Positions 27,311 to 35,786 are shown, numbered from the stretch's first letter. The stretch is 64,000 bases of DNA from Lachnoanaerobaculum umeaense (GCF_003589745.1 NZ_CP032364.1:2232001-2296000); one strand, 5' to 3'. The notes: generated by a model from the sequence alone, not told the origin. Program-made: numbers and translations.

Positions 27311-28354
27311 ATGATACGAAATCATTTAAAGAAAATCGCATCAGCAGTCTTGACAGCTTCAATGATTCTTGGAATGTCCGGTATGGCTTTTGCGAAGAAC
27401 ACAAAAACCGTAGTACAAAATGTTAAGATCAGTATAGATTATGATCTTTCACCAAACATAAAGCCCAACAATGTTGATGTAGACAGTGACAGTACAGGTG
27501 TTGGAGATATAACAGTATCCTCGGTTACCAATACTGAGTACGGCAAGAGACCAAAAGTTACATTAAAGATAAAGCCTGAGGAGGACTACACATTCAAGGG
27601 TACCACTTCAGGAAATGTTACACTTGAGGATAAGAGTGGTAAGGGAGCTACTATTAGTAAAGTTTCCGCAAGCAGCAGTACACTTTCAGTTACACTAACT
27701 CTACCAAAGATTGGTTCAGGTGATGACGGTGGACTTGAGGTAAGTGATGTATCTTGGGGTGATGATGACAGCCCTGTTGTTAGTTGGGAAAAGGCAGAGT
27801 ATGCAAAGCAGTATGAATTAAGGTTCTATCGAAATAATTCTTTAAAGGATACTATTACAACTTCTGCTACAAACTATGATTTCCGTAGTAAGATCCGTGA
27901 GAACGGTAAGGGTAGCTATACTGTAAAGATTCGTGCTTTGACAAGCAATGGATCAAAAGGTAACTGGACAGAGTCAGATGAGTTTGATGTAGACGAAGAT
28001 ATTTTAGCAACCTTAGGTGGACAGTCAAGTTCAAACAATGGAAGTTCTACAGGACCTAATGGTTCAAGTGCTAGTGCTACAGGTGCATGGTTAAAAGATA
28101 ATGTAGGCTGGTGGTATATCAATGCCAATAAAAGCTATACTACAAACAACTGGCAGGAAATCAATGGCAACTGGTATTATTTCGATAACAGAGGTTATAT
28201 GGTGACAGGTTGGCTTAAGAGCCCATATTCAGGAAAGTGGTACTGGCTCAGTACAGAGAATAACAGCAATCTTGGTAAGATGCTTACAAATCAATGGGTT
28301 GATAACAACCGTTACTATGTAGATGGAAGCGGTGTTTGGACACAGAGCAGATAA
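27311..28354 (+). CDS. Secreted cell-wall-binding (choline-binding-type repeat) protein
   Basis: The 347-residue protein has a signal peptide (MIRNHLKKIASAVLTASM, cleavage expected after AFA near residue 28). Two domains of about 100 residues each follow, the second fibronectin III-like (VSWEKAEYAKQYELRFYRNNS). A Ser/Gly-rich linker leads to aromatic cell-wall-binding repeats (GWWYINANKS, NGNWYYFDNRGYMVTGWL, GKWYWLS, NNRYYVDGSG). Such repeats hold proteins to choline-containing or other wall polymers. No catalytic domain is visible, so an adhesin or structural role is possible. It is monocistronic, with a strong terminator. Confidence 0.87.
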   Translation: MIRNHLKKIASAVLTASMILGMSGMAFAKNTKTVVQNVKISIDYDLSPNIKPNNVDVDSDSTGVGDITVSSVTNTEYGKRPKVTLKIKPEEDYTFKGTTSGNVTLEDKSGKGATISKVSASSSTLSVTLTLPKIGSGDDGGLEVSDVSWGDDDSPVVSWEKAEYAKQYELRFYRNNSLKDTITTSATNYDFRSKIRENGKGSYTVKIRALTSNGSKGNWTESDEFDVDEDILATLGGQSSSNNGSSTGPNGSSASATGAWLKDNVGWWYINANKSYTTNNWQEINGNWYYFDNRGYMVTGWLKSPYSGKWYWLSTENNSNLGKMLTNQWVDNNRYYVDGSGVWTQSR

Positions 28355-28363
28355 AAATATTTT

Positions 28364-28393
28364 GAGGATGTCGCATAGCGACATCCTCTTTTT
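28364..28393 (+). terminator. Rho-independent terminator
   Basis: GAGGATGTCGC and GCGACATCCTC form a perfect 11-bp stem with a three-base loop followed by five T residues. Confidence 0.92.
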
Positions 28394-28455
28394 ATAGTTA
28401 TTTAAACAGGTGAACATTAGTTATCTAATATATCTTTTCAAATACACACCAATAT

Positions 28456-29004
28456 TTAATCCAACACCAATAACATGGATATAAGTTCCTGCCATCCGGT
28501 ATAACGAGAACAAAATCCTCTCGGATTACAACCAATTTCATTGAATCCAAATTTTTTATAAAGCGCAATTGCATTTTTATTTTCAGCAACCACTTCAAGT
28601 TCTAATTGTCTATAGCCGGCAGTTTTTGCACATTCAATACATGCCTTTGTTAATGCAGTGCCTATGCCTTTTCCATGATATGCTTTTTCAATACTTATCC
28701 CGAACTCTGCACGATGCTTTACCTTGTCTTTTGAGCCAACCGCAGAAATTCCGGCTAAACCAATAATTCTATCATCAACAAGTGCACAAATTTGTATCTC
28801 AAAGGAGCTGTTTTCTTTATCTTCAAGGAATTCCTCTTTTTCCTCAACACTAAAATTTATTTCATCCGGATAAGAAAGGAGGAAGTCTGTTTCCTCACGT
28901 ATATTCTTTGTATTCTCAAGCACACTTTTAGCGTCGTCCATTGTAGCATTTCTTATAATACAAAACATATTGTTTGCAAGTCTTATTTTTTTATAATATT
29001 TCAA
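28456..29004 (-). CDS. GNAT family N-acetyltransferase
   Basis: The product has about 182 residues and the acetyl-CoA-binding GNAT core: FGISIEKAYHGKGIGTALTKACIECA near residues 113-138 (the Q/RxxGxG/A-type loop is HGKGIG) and the C-terminal ELEVVAENKNAIALYKKFGF. The substrate cannot be told. The start is uncertain. The longest frame begins at a TTG at 29025, but AGAGGAG lies eight bases before the TTG at 29004, which I prefer; an ATG at 28968 is also possible. It follows the interrupted TIGR02328-type gene by about 20 bp. Confidence 0.88.
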   Translation of the reverse strand: MKYYKKIRLANNMFCIIRNATMDDAKSVLENTKNIREETDFLLSYPDEINFSVEEKEEFLEDKENSSFEIQICALVDDRIIGLAGISAVGSKDKVKHRAEFGISIEKAYHGKGIGTALTKACIECAKTAGYRQLELEVVAENKNAIALYKKFGFNEIGCNPRGFCSRYTGWQELISMLLVLD

Positions 29005-29025
29005 CTCATCATCTCCTCTAAACAA

Positions 29026-29257
29026 CTATACTTTTAAACGTATACCTTTCTTTTCTAAATTTTCTATACATTCAGCCAGATATTTACTATTATGCTCCTT
29101 ATAAATCGGGCTGTCTATAATTTCCTCTTTAAGATTATCATGCTTTTCTGCTGTTTTTCCTCTATAATTTTTATCCTTCCATTCCACAGAAACATTATAT
29201 CCTCTTTTCTCCATTTCCTCCATAACCAATGAATGATATACAAATAAATGATATGGG
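29026..29257 (-). pseudogene. 3' fragment of an IS-interrupted TIGR02328 / pyrimidine-dimer-glycosylase-like gene
   Basis: The frame reads PYHLFVYHSLVMEEMEKRGY and ends KKGIRLKV, matching the C-terminal half of the small TIGR02328/Pyr_excise-like family as I remember it. It joins exactly, in frame, to the 5' fragment at 30947-31096 once the IS30 element and one 13-bp target copy are removed, giving one protein of about 122 residues. Any short peptide started inside this fragment (for example at 29229) would lack the N-terminal half. The intact family is only loosely linked to DNA repair, so the lost function is uncertain. Confidence 0.85.
29245..29257. repeat. Left target-site duplication of the IS30 element
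   Basis: TAAATGATATGGG, 13 bp, is repeated exactly at 30947-30959 on the other side of the element. Confidence 0.9.
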
Positions 29258-30946
29258 CCTAGGGTGAAAAGTTTATTTCCACTATCCCTATATTAAAGTT
29301 GCATTTAGTCTTACACATATTTCAACTTTTACAATAGTTGCATTTAGTAGTACACTTTATGTAAGACAGCTACCAGAAAGGTAGGTATTAATATAAAATC
29401 TTTAAATTCTTTTTATCACTTAACACTCGAAGATAGACACATTATACTCGCCGGCATAACTAATAGTTCCACTAAAACTGCTATCGCTAAAACTATAGGT
29501 AAAAACAAGTCTACTGTTTGTAAGGAAATTAAGTTGCATCGTAAGTTGACTCACAGATGTAGTATGCCTCTTGAATGTAATAACTACAAGAAATGCCCTT
29601 TTGGACGCAAATGTATTACTGAATGTATACTTTATTCTCCATTCTACTGCAAGAGGCGTGACCGCTCTCCCGGTGCCTGCAATGGCTGTAGTAATCGGAG
29701 GCATTGTCGCTTCGATAAGTATGACTATTCCCCACAAGATGCTTGGTTAGATTATAGATATACACTAGTAGACTCTAGGCAGGGTGTGAATCTAACCGCA
29801 AAGCAGGCTAAAGATCTAGCCAATACTATAGCTCCTCTACTTAAACAAGGGCTATCTCCATATCAGATACTTGCTTCACATCCTGAACTTGGTATATCTG
29901 AGAAAACACTGTACAACTACATAGAAGGTGAGGTGTTTCATGAGATAGCCGGTATAACTGTCCTTGACCTTAGACGACAAGTCTCAAGAAAACCTTCAAA
30001 AAAGAAATCAAAGAAATTTAAAAAAAGAGCAGATAATAAACATCTGATTGGACGTACATATAATGATTATAAGATATACATTGATGACAATCCGAATGCT
30101 CTTATAACTCAAATGGATACAGTCTATAACTACGAAACCACTGGACCATTTATTCAGACTTTCAAATTTATTCCATCAGGCATCTTATTCGCACTCTATC
30201 AAACTGAAAAAACATCCTCTGCTATGAAAGATGGAGTAAATACATTAGAGACTATTCTTGGCAAAGATGTATTTAGAAAATATGTAAATGTTTTACTAAC
30301 TGATAGAGGTTCTGAATTTTATGCAGCAAAGGATATGGAAACAGATATGGATGGCTCCACACGCACTAGGGTATTCTATTGTGATCCTATGCAATCAGGG
30401 CAGAAAGGTTCTCTTGAAAACAATCACATTCAACTACGCTATATCCTTCCAAAACAAACAGATTTGAGATCTATTGGTTTAACGGATCAACATTCCCTTA
30501 ATCTTGTTATAAGCCATATAAATTCTGCACCTGTTGAAAAATTTGGTGGCAAGAGTCCTTTAGAGGTGGCATCCTTCATGTACCATGATCTCTATGAAAA
30601 GCTGATGATATTTGGTATCAGAGAAATTGAAAAAGATAGGATTATTTTAAAACCCTATCTTCTGAAAAATAGATAACTCTAATTATAGGTAGCTGTCAGG
30701 GTGTCTCATAATGGTATCTTACAAGTGGAAATTAGTCCTACACTCAAAAAAATTCGACTAAAGTCCGCTTACTTGTCATTCAAAAAATGACTTATATTCA
30801 CCTAAATAGCTCCATATAACACTTATATTGTAACACTTATTGCATCTTTATAGTAGTATAAATGCTATATTTCTTTGCTTTTGTAACACTAAATGCAACT
30901 TACATAATTTTACTTTTTTAAGTTGAATTAACATTTACACTTCAGC
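29258..30946 (+). mobile_element. IS30 family insertion sequence, about 1.69 kb
   Basis: The element lies between two copies of TAAATGATATGGG. Its imperfect terminal inverted repeats are about 25 bp (left CCTAGGGTGAAAAGTTTATT..., right, inverted, GCTGAAGTGTAAATGTTAAT...). Inside these, AGTTGCATTTAGT occurs twice at the left end (29296-29309, 29336-29348) and in inverted form at the right end (30888-30901, with a weaker copy near 30826), like binding sites for the transposase. The 13-bp target duplication is longer than the 2-3 bp of classical IS30, but long duplications are known for some relatives such as IS1630. It splits a small gene of the TIGR02328 type. Confidence 0.9.
29387..30676 (+). 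CDS. IS30 family transposase, probably started at ATT
   Basis: The transposase has an N-terminal helix-turn-helix (LTLEDRHIILAGITNSS ... AIAKTIGKNKSTVCKEIK), a Cys-rich zinc-like segment (CNNYKKCPFGRKC, CKRRDRSPGACNGC) and a DDE catalytic domain with TQMDTVYNY, LLTDRGSEFY and GSLENNHIQLRYILPK. The first standard start in frame is a TTG at 29534, which would cut off the helix-turn-helix. The frame is open back to a stop near 29350 with no ATG, GTG or TTG, so the best candidate is ATT at 29387, close behind AGAAAGG. That gives about 429 residues. A lost ATG, and thus a silent copy, is the alternative. Confidence 0.82.
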   Translation: MNIKSLNSFYHLTLEDRHIILAGITNSSTKTAIAKTIGKNKSTVCKEIKLHRKLTHRCSMPLECNNYKKCPFGRKCITECILYSPFYCKRRDRSPGACNGCSNRRHCRFDKYDYSPQDAWLDYRYTLVDSRQGVNLTAKQAKDLANTIAPLLKQGLSPYQILASHPELGISEKTLYNYIEGEVFHEIAGITVLDLRRQVSRKPSKKKSKKFKKRADNKHLIGRTYNDYKIYIDDNPNALITQMDTVYNYETTGPFIQTFKFIPSGILFALYQTEKTSSAMKDGVNTLETILGKDVFRKYVNVLLTDRGSEFYAAKDMETDMDGSTRTRVFYCDPMQSGQKGSLENNHIQLRYILPKQTDLRSIGLTDQHSLNLVISHINSAPVEKFGGKSPLEVASFMYHDLYEKLMIFGIREIEKDRIILKPYLLKNR

Positions 30947-30959
30947 TAAATGATATGGG
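30947..30959. repeat. Right target-site duplication of the IS30 element
   Basis: This is an exact copy of TAAATGATATGGG at 29245-29257. In the interrupted gene it encodes the residues PYHL on the opposite strand. Confidence 0.9.
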
Positions 30960-31096
30960 GAATATGAAAACACATAGTCCACAGTTTTATGTTTCTTTTT
31001 CCATCCGTTGCCCCTTAGAGCACAACATTCCCTATGTTGTCCAAGAAGCTGATTTTTTGGTAATAAGTGGATAAGTTCTTCATTCCATAGTCTCAT
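30947..31096 (-). pseudogene. 5' fragment of the IS-interrupted TIGR02328-type gene
   Basis: This fragment is fifty codons from an ATG at 31096. The product starts MRLWNEELIHLLPKNQLL, continues with GQHRECCALRGNGW and ends at YSPYHL where the element begins. It is in frame with the 3' fragment at 29026-29257. It starts 1 bp after the DUF1722 gene stops, so the two were probably co-transcribed. Translation now runs into the insertion sequence. Confidence 0.88.
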
Positions 31097-31097
31097 A

Positions 31098-31484
31098 TTA
31101 TTCTCGTGTTAATAAAGTGGATTTCTCTAAATATTCATTGGGGTATTTTTTCAGTAAAGTATTAAGGTACTCAATTACAGCTTCCCTGTTATTTTCCCCT
31201 TTGATATATTCATTTAATATATCAAATAATATCCGCTTTTCCATTGTGCTTGCTTCTTTTTTGAAATATCCCCATATATGAAGAACGGCATTACTAAAAT
31301 CTTTTTTACTCTCCTTCATATCTCTTGCTTCCTGTATTTTTTTATTTACCCATAAAACATCCGGTTCTTTTTCCCTCAAATACGCCCTTATCTCCAGATA
31401 TACTTTATGAGATTTGCTTAGTACATAATATTTATTTTTTGCCCATAGCTCTTCACTTTCTTTTTTTATACTTTTGTAATTCAT
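31098..31484 (-). CDS. DUF1722 (YbgA-like) family protein
   Basis: The 128-residue protein has the YbgA/DUF1722 pattern: an N-terminal YYVLSKSHKVYLEIRAYL and a C-terminal block AVLHIWGYFKKEASTMEKR, then EYIKGENNREAVIEYLNTLLK and YLEKSTLL. The family occurs alone or at the C terminus of DUF523 proteins and has been linked to DNA repair neighbourhoods, but its activity is unknown to me. Its start has AAAGGTG upstream. It is followed at once by the interrupted TIGR02328-type gene. Confidence 0.75.
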   Translation of the reverse strand: MNYKSIKKESEELWAKNKYYVLSKSHKVYLEIRAYLREKEPDVLWVNKKIQEARDMKESKKDFSNAVLHIWGYFKKEASTMEKRILFDILNEYIKGENNREAVIEYLNTLLKKYPNEYLEKSTLLTRE

Positions 31485-31696
31485 AATATCACCTTTCTGC
31501 TCATATTATTGTATCATTTTTTTTAAATATTTGTTATTTAATCAATATAAATAACTTTTGTATATCTACTTGTTAAATAGTATTTTTATAATTAAATATA
31601 ACTCTTAATTTACAATAAAAAAGAATTAAGAAAACCATTTTCATACAAATAATGATCAATGTTCTTCTTAATTCTATAAATTATAAATCTATATTT

Positions 31697-32260
31697 TTAT
31701 CTTGCAGGATATTTTCTTCTGAATCCCTCAAACCACTCAAGGTATTTAGCAACATTTGCTTTATTCTCAGGATCATTGTCAAATTCCTTTGTTTCCACAT
31801 CCACTCTCTCCTTATCCTCGGCAGAAAGTGCTCTCTCGGCAAATGTATATACTACCTCATCTTCTTTTCCTATATGTCTGTTAAGAAGTGTCGCATATCC
31901 TGCTGCATTTGCTATTATATCAAGCTTATTTTGTGTGGATGGATCCTTTTCATATCTGTCAGCAGCTTCCAAAAGCTCGTTCATATGAAGTCTACCGAGG
32001 TCATGCTCTACAAGCATACCGTTTCTTATAAGCTTATCAGCTACAGGACCCAGCTTTTCCATCATAATTTTAAAAAGGATCTTCTCTTCCTTTCCATGAT
32101 GAAGGTGATCTGCATATGTCTTACCAAAATCCACACATTCTCTTACAAGTTTCGTATCCACTTCACTTCCCTCTATGATTGAGCAGCACATAGATTTCAG
32201 GCTCTTACAAAACTCTATTATGTTCTTGTGTTCATCTACTAAAATTTCTATTCCGTACAT
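31697..32260 (-). CDS. Hemerythrin-like domain protein
   Basis: The 187-residue protein is a four-helix hemerythrin/HHE-type domain expected to bind a di-iron centre. Candidate ligands are in LVDEHKNII near residue 10, YADHLHHGKEEKILF near 49-63, LVEHDLGRLHM near 83-93, and LLNRHIGKEDEVVY near 125. In anaerobes such proteins sense or bind oxygen or nitric oxide, or store iron; which applies here is not known. It begins 1 bp after the preceding hypothetical gene ends and shares the strand with a cupin gene, suggesting a three-gene operon. Confidence 0.85.
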   Translation of the reverse strand: MYGIEILVDEHKNIIEFCKSLKSMCCSIIEGSEVDTKLVRECVDFGKTYADHLHHGKEEKILFKIMMEKLGPVADKLIRNGMLVEHDLGRLHMNELLEAADRYEKDPSTQNKLDIIANAAGYATLLNRHIGKEDEVVYTFAERALSAEDKERVDVETKEFDNDPENKANVAKYLEWFEGFRRKYPAR

Positions 32261-32261
32261 A

Positions 32262-32870
32262 TTACTCCCTTACCAACTTATATGTGCCATTTCCCAGAGC
32301 ATAATATGTCAGACCGCTACCGTCAAACACACCTTCGATCATAGCATTTCTTATTTCATAAAACAGTGATACATCTGCTCCTACTTCATCCCAGTACTGC
32401 TTGTGAATATCCACAGTTTCCTGCCACATAAGCTCATCACTGTCCTCATTCACAACCATATTTACACCGTCACATGGCATTCCGCTTACAAATGTATTCT
32501 CATAATACTCAAAACCGTCAACAGGTGAAGCTCCGCTTCCTATAGCATTTTCCTTACCGAAAGTCCTTGCACTTTCACAGATAATGCCGATAGCATCAGG
32601 ATTTCCCTCTGTAAGATTCTTTGCAACATATGCAAGTCTTCTCTCTACTATAGCTATCTTATCCTGTAACCAACCATGTATATTGGTCGGATCTATTACA
32701 TTTCCAAGATCACCCTCAGGAAGCGAACCAAACTTCTCATCTATATCGGCAAGAACTGCTGTATTCAAGCCTTTGTCCTTTGCTGTAGTTATCAAAGTAT
32801 TTGTTAAATCGTTTTGTATCTTTATCTTTCTAAAAAGCCAATGATGTATTGGACCCAGTATTGCACTCAT
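32262..32870 (-). CDS. Conserved hypothetical protein, hemerythrin neighbour
   Basis: I do not recognise this 202-residue protein. It starts MSAILGPIHHWLFRKIKIQ, is soluble, rich in acidic residues and has no signal or membrane segment. Notable conserved-looking motifs are GPIHHWL near residue 6, IHGWLQDKIAIVERRLAYV near 64, FVSGMPCDGVNMVV near 128 and ETVDIHKQYWDEVG near 152. The His, Cys and Asp/Glu content would allow metal or cofactor binding. It lies between the cupin gene (21 bp) and the hemerythrin gene (1 bp), so a shared role in metal or oxidative stress is likely but unproved. Confidence 0.75.
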   Translation of the reverse strand: MSAILGPIHHWLFRKIKIQNDLTNTLITTAKDKGLNTAVLADIDEKFGSLPEGDLGNVIDPTNIHGWLQDKIAIVERRLAYVAKNLTEGNPDAIGIICESARTFGKENAIGSGASPVDGFEYYENTFVSGMPCDGVNMVVNEDSDELMWQETVDIHKQYWDEVGADVSLFYEIRNAMIEGVFDGSGLTYYALGNGTYKLVRE

Positions 32871-32891
32871 ATTTTTTATTCCTTTACTTTT

Positions 32892-33236
32892 TTATCTTTC
32901 TAACGGGAAAACAACTGTAAGCTGCATCTTAAAACTTTCAATCGCATGCACTGAATGCGGCTTTCTCGAAGGCATTACCACACTCTCACCTGCATTCAAA
33001 ATATATTCTTTTCCGTCTACAATGAACTTTCCTGTTCCCTCAAGCACTGTAACCAGAGCATCTCCATCAGATTCATGTGTAGAAATCTCCTCACCCTTTG
33101 AAAATGCAAAAACTGTAATACTTACATACTTATTCTGTGCCAAAGTCTTTGATACTACCTGTCCATCTGTTGCCTGAACTAAATCCGCTAATTTTAAAAC
33201 TTCTTCATGATTTATATTTTTTAAAAACTTATCCAT
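32892..33236 (-). CDS. Cupin domain protein
   Basis: This 114-residue single cupin barrel has motif 1-like KGEEISTHESDGDALVTVLEG near residues 49-69 and motif 2-like GESVVMPSRKPHSVHA near 86-101. The metal ligands would be His and Glu residues in these two motifs, though the first motif has fewer His than classical cupins. Such small cupins act as sensors or small-molecule isomerases and dioxygenases; nothing here points to one. It is the first gene of the run with the hypothetical and hemerythrin genes. Confidence 0.87.
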   Translation of the reverse strand: MDKFLKNINHEEVLKLADLVQATDGQVVSKTLAQNKYVSITVFAFSKGEEISTHESDGDALVTVLEGTGKFIVDGKEYILNAGESVVMPSRKPHSVHAIESFKMQLTVVFPLER

Positions 33237-33354
33237 ACCTATCTCCTTTATGGTAAAATCTTAAACATTCACTACTATTTCAGTATAGTATTTTTTAAAG
33301 TATTTTTCTGTAACAATCGTTAATTTTGTAAATTTATTTTGCACAATTTTTGAA

Positions 33355-33386
33355 TAAAAAACTGCCTCGGCATTCCAAAGCAGGTT
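33355..33386 (-). terminator. Terminator after the pcp remnant
   Basis: On the minus strand CCTGC pairs with GGCAG-type bases around GGAATGCC and is followed by TTTTTT. Confidence 0.55.
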
Positions 33387-33396
33387 TAATTTTATA

Positions 33397-33738
33397 TTAA
33401 AACTCTTTACCACCATTTACATTTATATCTGCATCAAAATTCTTATCAATATCAACTATTGCAGCTTCAAGTCCTCTCCTTATATCCTCAAGTGCCATAT
33501 ATGGAGCTACCGGTGTTCTTCTTGCTGCCTGTGCAGGTATAAAAGGAACATGTGTAAATCCACCCTTTATATGAGGATATTTCTTTGCCAATGTATAGAG
33601 TACACCATGCATAAGATGGTTGCAAACAAAGGTTCCTGCTGTATTTGTGCCTTTCTTTGTTTTCACTACCACACTCTCAGCTTTTGTTATTTTATCCGCT
33701 ATGGGCCTGCCCATCTTCATAGCTGTCTTTCGACTCAT
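33397..33738 (-). pseudogene. pcp: C-terminal remnant of pyroglutamyl-peptidase I
   Basis: The product contains the hallmark block with the catalytic Cys ([17 protein letters not shown]) and the catalytic His ([12 protein letters not shown]) of pyrrolidone-carboxylate peptidase, which removes N-terminal pyroglutamate. Only about the last 95 residues align with a family that is normally about 200-215 long; the N-terminal half, including the catalytic Glu, is missing. The ORF is open to a TTG at 33807, but those extra residues do not look like Pcp. The ATG at 33738 with AAGGGAG upstream could still be translated. I call it a truncated, probably inactive remnant. Confidence 0.75.
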
Positions 33739-33926
33739 TCTAATAAGCTCCCTTTCAAATATTGAGCTTTTATAATTCACTCTCCATATTTTCGCCTCTG
33801 AATTCAAAGTGTTATAATAATATTATGATACTCTAATAAAGTAATATCAAGAGAAATAGACAATATTAGCTATATACGACTCAACTAAAAATGTTTTTAG
33901 TGAAAGTCAAAAATTTTTATATAGTT

Positions 33927-33955
33927 ATTATTGATTTATACAATAAATCAATAAT
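33927..33955. repeat. Perfect 13-bp inverted repeat upstream of the vWA gene
   Basis: ATTATTGATTTAT and ATAAATCAATAAT flank a three-base loop. It has no T tract and lies far from both gene ends, so it is an operator, a replication or structure element, or a relic. Confidence 0.5.
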
Positions 33956-33995
33956 ATTTTCTTTGTTAAACAATAACAAATTAAAGTAGTATTTC

Positions 33996-34034
33996 AGTGT
34001 AATAATTATTTATTTTTTAATAAATAATTACACT
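33996..34034. repeat. Second inverted repeat upstream of the vWA gene
   Basis: The core AATTATTTATT and AATAAATAATT pairs around TTTT, and flanking AGTGT and ACACT extend the symmetry. With the previous repeat it fills most of the 309-bp gap before the vWA start. Confidence 0.5.
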
Positions 34035-34116
34035 ATTCTACATTTATTATCTCCATGTTAATGTTAATATTATAGTAAGTTATTGATCGTAATTGTTTTA
34101 TTTGGAGGATGAGTAT

Positions 34117-35697
34117 ATGAAGAAAAAATCAATTTATTGTAGAATTGGTGCCAGAGTAATGATATTGTCACTCAGTATACTGTTTACAGGCTGTGGTCAG
34201 AGATATGATAAAACATCAAACGATGGTGCTGAATATGCAACCGGAAAGACAGTTGAGGTGTCAGATTATTATATTCCTCAGGTGGCATATAATACTGAGG
34301 AATACAATGCTATTGATGAAAGCAACTTCAAAGCTGTGGCTACTTCAACACTATCTACATTTGCAGCGGATGTAGACACGGCTTCTTATGCAAATATCAG
34401 AAGATTTGTAAACTCTGGAGAGCTACCACCTGCTGATGCAGTTAGAATAGAAGAAATGTTAAACTATTTCCACTATGACTATCCACAGCCAAAGGATGGT
34501 GAACCTTTCTCAGTTACTACAGAGATTTCTGCCTGCCCATGGAACCCCGATACCAAGCTTATGATGGTAGGTATGCAGGCAAAACAGGTGGATGAACTTG
34601 AAAAGAAACCTTCAAACCTTGTATTTCTTATAGATGTATCAGGATCTATGGATGAACCTGACAAATTGCCACTTGTTAAAAATGCATTTTTACTTCTATG
34701 TGAACAGTTGAAAGAAAATGATACAGTGTCAATAGTCACATATGCCGGATATGATCAAGTTGTTTTGGAAGGTGCAAAGGGTTCTGACTCCAGGGAGATT
34801 ATGGCTGCTATAGAAGATCTGGAAGCAGGCGGAAGTACCGCAGGAGCTGATGGTATCAAGACCGCTTATGAAATTGCAAGAAAGTACTTTAAAGCAGATG
34901 GAAATAACCGAGTTATACTTGCCACAGATGGAGATTTGAATGTAGGTATCACAAGTGAAGGTGAGCTTACAAGACTTATCAAAAAAGAAAAAGAAAGCGG
35001 TGTTTTTCTTTCTGTTCTGGGATTCGGTACTGAAAATATAAAAGACAATAAAATGGAAGCACTTGCCGACAATGGAAACGGAAATTATTCTTATATTGAT
35101 TCAAGATTTGAAGCAAAGAAAGTACTCTCAGAAGAACTTGGTGCCAACTTCTTCACAGTAGCAAAAGATGTTAAATTTCAGCTTGAGTTCAATCCTAAGT
35201 TTATAAAGGGTTATAGGCTTATCGGATATGAAAATCGTATAATGGATGATGAAGATTTTAAGGACGATACCAAAGATGGCGGTGAGATAGGCTCAGGGCA
35301 TAGAGTTACTGTACTATATGAAATAGTGGATAAAGACTCTCCAATAGAGATAGGCTCTGATCTCAAATACCAAAATAATGTCGAAACTGATTCTGATGAC
35401 CTTTTAAATATAGCAGTAAGATATAAAGAGCCTGATTCTGATACAAGTAAGGAACTAAGCTATCCTGTTACTTCTGACAGTATCAAAGAGAATATGTCTG
35501 ATAATATGAAGTTTGCAGCCGCTATAGTAGAAACCGGTATGCTACTTCGTGACTCAGAGTTTAAGGGTAGCTCAAGCTATGATAATGTCTTATCCATGCT
35601 TGATTCTATACCTGATGTCAAAAATGATACAAACAAACTGGAATTTTTACTACTTGTAAAAAAGATTTCTACCCTACCGGCACAAATGTCAAAATAA
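34117..35697 (+). CDS. vWA-domain lipoprotein (YfbK type)
   Basis: The protein has about 526 residues. A lipoprotein signal ends in LFTGCG (Cys near residue 25). A vWF_N-type domain contains FAADVDTASYANIRRFVN and PPADAVRIEEMLNYF. A vWA domain carries the MIDAS motif DVSGSMD near residue 172 with later Thr and Asp positions (STAGADGI, ATDGDLNVG). The C-terminal domain is YfbK-type. It should sit on the outer face of the membrane and bind a divalent cation and a protein partner. I use the ATG at 34117, which has GGAGG upstream; the frame opens at a TTG at 34093. It stands alone between two gaps. Confidence 0.9.
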   Translation: MKKKSIYCRIGARVMILSLSILFTGCGQRYDKTSNDGAEYATGKTVEVSDYYIPQVAYNTEEYNAIDESNFKAVATSTLSTFAADVDTASYANIRRFVNSGELPPADAVRIEEMLNYFHYDYPQPKDGEPFSVTTEISACPWNPDTKLMMVGMQAKQVDELEKKPSNLVFLIDVSGSMDEPDKLPLVKNAFLLLCEQLKENDTVSIVTYAGYDQVVLEGAKGSDSREIMAAIEDLEAGGSTAGADGIKTAYEIARKYFKADGNNRVILATDGDLNVGITSEGELTRLIKKEKESGVFLSVLGFGTENIKDNKMEALADNGNGNYSYIDSRFEAKKVLSEELGANFFTVAKDVKFQLEFNPKFIKGYRLIGYENRIMDDEDFKDDTKDGGEIGSGHRVTVLYEIVDKDSPIEIGSDLKYQNNVETDSDDLLNIAVRYKEPDSDTSKELSYPVTSDSIKENMSDNMKFAAAIVETGMLLRDSEFKGSSSYDNVLSMLDSIPDVKNDTNKLEFLLLVKKISTLPAQMSK

Positions 35698-35743
35698 ATT
35701 CAGTATTGTTTTAAATTAATAAAATTAAACTACTTTTAATACA

Positions 35744-35776
35744 GAACAAGTTCAGCCATAAAAGCTGAACTTGTTC
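35744..35776. terminator. Bidirectional terminator
   Basis: GAACAAGTTCAGC and GCTGAACTTGTTC form a perfect 13-bp stem between two convergent genes, with T residues to the right and A residues to the left. Confidence 0.9.
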
Positions 35777-35786
35777 TTTTTATTTA

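Noticed and set aside
29026..29229. Independent 67-residue gene
   Set aside because: It is the in-frame C-terminal half of the gene split by the IS30 element.
29534..30676. Transposase starting at the TTG at 29534
   Set aside because: The family's helix-turn-helix is encoded in frame just upstream, so this start would remove the DNA-binding domain.
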